The notes beneath the pieces were generated by a model. It was not told where the DNA came from. It saw only the letters and a list, made by a program, of their open reading frames with translations, and searched no databases. From assembly GCA_913056375.1 (NCBI GenBank), contig CAJXNF010000132.1, forward strand, positions 1 to 7,446: 7,446 nt of DNA, in the 5' to 3' direction. Positions 6,144-7,446 of the stretch are shown piece by piece (positions within the stretch are counted from its first letter, which is position 1; every line of letters starts with the position of its first letter). The position numbers and the translations under genes were made by a program. The DNA is from an uncultured Pseudomonadota bacterium. GTDB lineage: Bacteria; SAR324; NAC60-12.

Positions 6144-7446
6144 TCAGTACATTCCTGTCAGTTCTTCCTGAAAGCGTTCCTCGACGCGATTGCGCTTCAA
6201 CTTCAGGGTTGGGGTGATCAGGTTGTTGTCGACGGTCCACTCTTCAGTCAGTAGATGGAAGCGCTTGGGCCGCTCATAGTCCTGAAAGTCTGCTGCATAT
6301 TTGCGGAGTTCCTGCTTGTAGAGCTTGAGGATCTCTTCATCCTTGAGCCAGTCTTCCAGTGTGCCAGCGATGTTGTTGCGGGACGCATGGGTTTTCAGGG
6401 CATCGACTTCAACCACGATTAGCGCGACGTTGTAGAGTTTCTGGAAGCCGTAGATCATCACCTGATTAATGAATGGGCTCAGCTTGAGTGCTTCTTCTAC
6501 TAGAGCTGGGACACAGTACTTACCATTTTCCAGCTTGTAGATCTCTTTGACTCGCCCAGTGATCCGAAGAAACCCATCCTCGTCAACATTGCCCACATCT
6601 CCAGTGCGAAAGCCTCCTTCCGGTGTGAATACACTCGCGGTTTCTTCTGGTAGATTATGGTAGCCCAGCATCAGGGTTGGGCCATGGATAATGATCTCTC
6701 CATCTTGCTCATTAGCAGTGGTCACGGAACAATCAATCTCAACGCGCACTCCTGGTAAAGGCTTACCGACAGCTCCAGTCTTCTGAACATCGGGTGCGTT
6801 GGCGGAGACAATTGCTTCGGTCAGCCCATATCCCTCAAGGAGAGTGATGCCGATGTTTTGGACAAATTCGATGACCTCTGGATTCAAGGCACTTCCTCCA
6901 CTGTAAGCCATCCGCAATCGATTGCCAAAACGTGCCCGGACCTTGGAGAAGAAGAGCTTGTCGCAAAGTTTGAAGGACAGCGCTTCCTTGAGAGAGAGTT
7001 TCTCACCATGCCTTCGCTTGGCGGAACAGGTCAACCCGTATTGGAAAAGGGAATAGAGCTTGGGCGACTTGTTGTTGATCTGCAGGTGAATCTTTTCATA
7101 AATTCGATTGTAAACACGTGGAACCGCAAAGAGCAGGGTTGGTTTGACCTGGCCCAGTTCATCGACTAGTTTGGCAAGATTTTCGTTCATCGCTGCTGAC
7201 ATGCCGAACATCATCAGTCCATGGACTTCGCAAATCTGGCCAAAAATGTGAGCCCAGGGTAAGAAAGCTAGTGTACGGTCACCTTTTCGAAAAGGAATGC
7301 TCGTCAAACCAGCCTGGACAGTGGAGAGCACTCCACGATGACTGAGCATCACACCCTTGGGATTACCCGTGGTCCCAGACGTGTACATGATTTCTACAAG
7401 AGCACCTGTATCCGGGTATTGAGCAGGAACAGGGTGCTGCTGACCC
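6144..7446 (-). CDS. Long-chain acyl-CoA synthetase (AMP-forming), N-terminus outside window
   Basis: This enzyme activates fatty acids to acyl-CoA through an acyl-AMP intermediate, for degradation or lipid synthesis. The gene is partial: the frame is open to the right edge, and the 19 codons visible upstream of the ATG at 7388 continue into the adenylation motif, so that ATG (the M of IMYTSGTTG) is internal. 433 codons are visible of a protein probably near 600. Counting from that Met, motifs are YTSGTTGNPKG at 2-12 (phosphate-binding loop), LPWAHIFGQ at 43-51, YSGGSALNP at 162-170, EGYGLTE at 185-191, GEIIIHGPTLMLGYHN at 230-245, RTGDVG at 261-266, the hinge ITGRVKEIYKLENGKY at 276-291 and the C-terminal ITPTLKLKR with the likely catalytic Lys at 391-399. 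The KLENGKY hinge is typical of the long-chain acyl-CoA synthetase subgroup. Chain-length preference cannot be read here. The stop lies one base from that of engB. Confidence 0.95.
   Translation of the reverse strand, partial: GQQHPVPAQYPDTGALVEIMYTSGTTGNPKGVMLSHRGVLSTVQAGLTSIPFRKGDRTLAFLPWAHIFGQICEVHGLMMFGMSAAMNENLAKLVDELGQVKPTLLFAVPRVYNRIYEKIHLQINNKSPKLYSLFQYGLTCSAKRRHGEKLSLKEALSFKLCDKLFFSKVRARFGNRLRMAYSGGSALNPEVIEFVQNIGITLLEGYGLTEAIVSANAPDVQKTGAVGKPLPGVRVEIDCSVTTANEQDGEIIIHGPTLMLGYHNLPEETASVFTPEGGFRTGDVGNVDEDGFLRITGRVKEIYKLENGKYCVPALVEEALKLSPFINQVMIYGFQKLYNVALIVVEVDALKTHASRNNIAGTLEDWLKDEEILKLYKQELRKYAADFQDYERPKRFHLLTEEWTVDNNLITPTLKLKRNRVEERFQEELTGMY

Noticed and set aside
7386..7388. ATG as the start of the acyl-CoA synthetase
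   Set aside because: It lies within the YTSGTTG adenylation motif region, and the frame stays open to the window edge, so the gene is truncated by the window.

Overview
The window looks like chromosomal housekeeping DNA from a Gram-negative bacterium, proteobacterial in flavour. It has a TatA/TatB-type translocase subunit, a b561-type membrane cytochrome, EngB and a long-chain acyl-CoA synthetase. Intergenic gaps are short, start codons are ATG or GTG with recognisable Shine-Dalgarno sequences, and there are no insertion sequences, CRISPR repeats or phage genes. Base composition is around 50% G+C in most genes. The species cannot be named from the sequence alone; a marine deltaproteobacterial-like or SAR324-like lineage is only a guess.

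Layout from left to right: 1-221 holds no gene that I can support. A 71-codon minus-strand gene of unknown function (222-437) has a good ribosome binding site and a candidate promoter at 501-528. A minus-strand pair follows: guaA (GMP synthase, 1250-3061), then a cytochrome b561-like membrane protein (589-1218) 31 bases downstream. A 66-base divergent gap separates guaA from a plus-strand tatB-like gene (3128-3568), which ends at a likely terminator. That terminator lies within the 3' end of a convergent minus-strand gene (3577-4605) for a cytoplasmic, histidine-kinase-like protein that has lost its phospho-acceptor histidine and ATP-binding residues. Divergent from it is a plus-strand pair: a six-helix membrane protein (4662-5570) and the GTPase engB (5567-6142), overlapping by four bases. 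A minus-strand acyl-CoA synthetase gene (6144 to beyond 7446) ends one base from engB and runs off the right edge.

The functions span purine synthesis (GuaA), protein export (TatB-like), ribosome assembly (EngB), lipid activation (acyl-CoA synthetase) and membrane electron transfer (cytochrome b561-like). There is no single obvious pathway; this reads as a compact mosaic of core genes. I did not find a clear new multi-gene system. The most unusual items are the eukaryote-like long form of GMP synthase, the catalytically dead histidine-kinase-like protein, and the AT-rich cytochrome gene that lacks the usual N-terminal heme-binding histidines.
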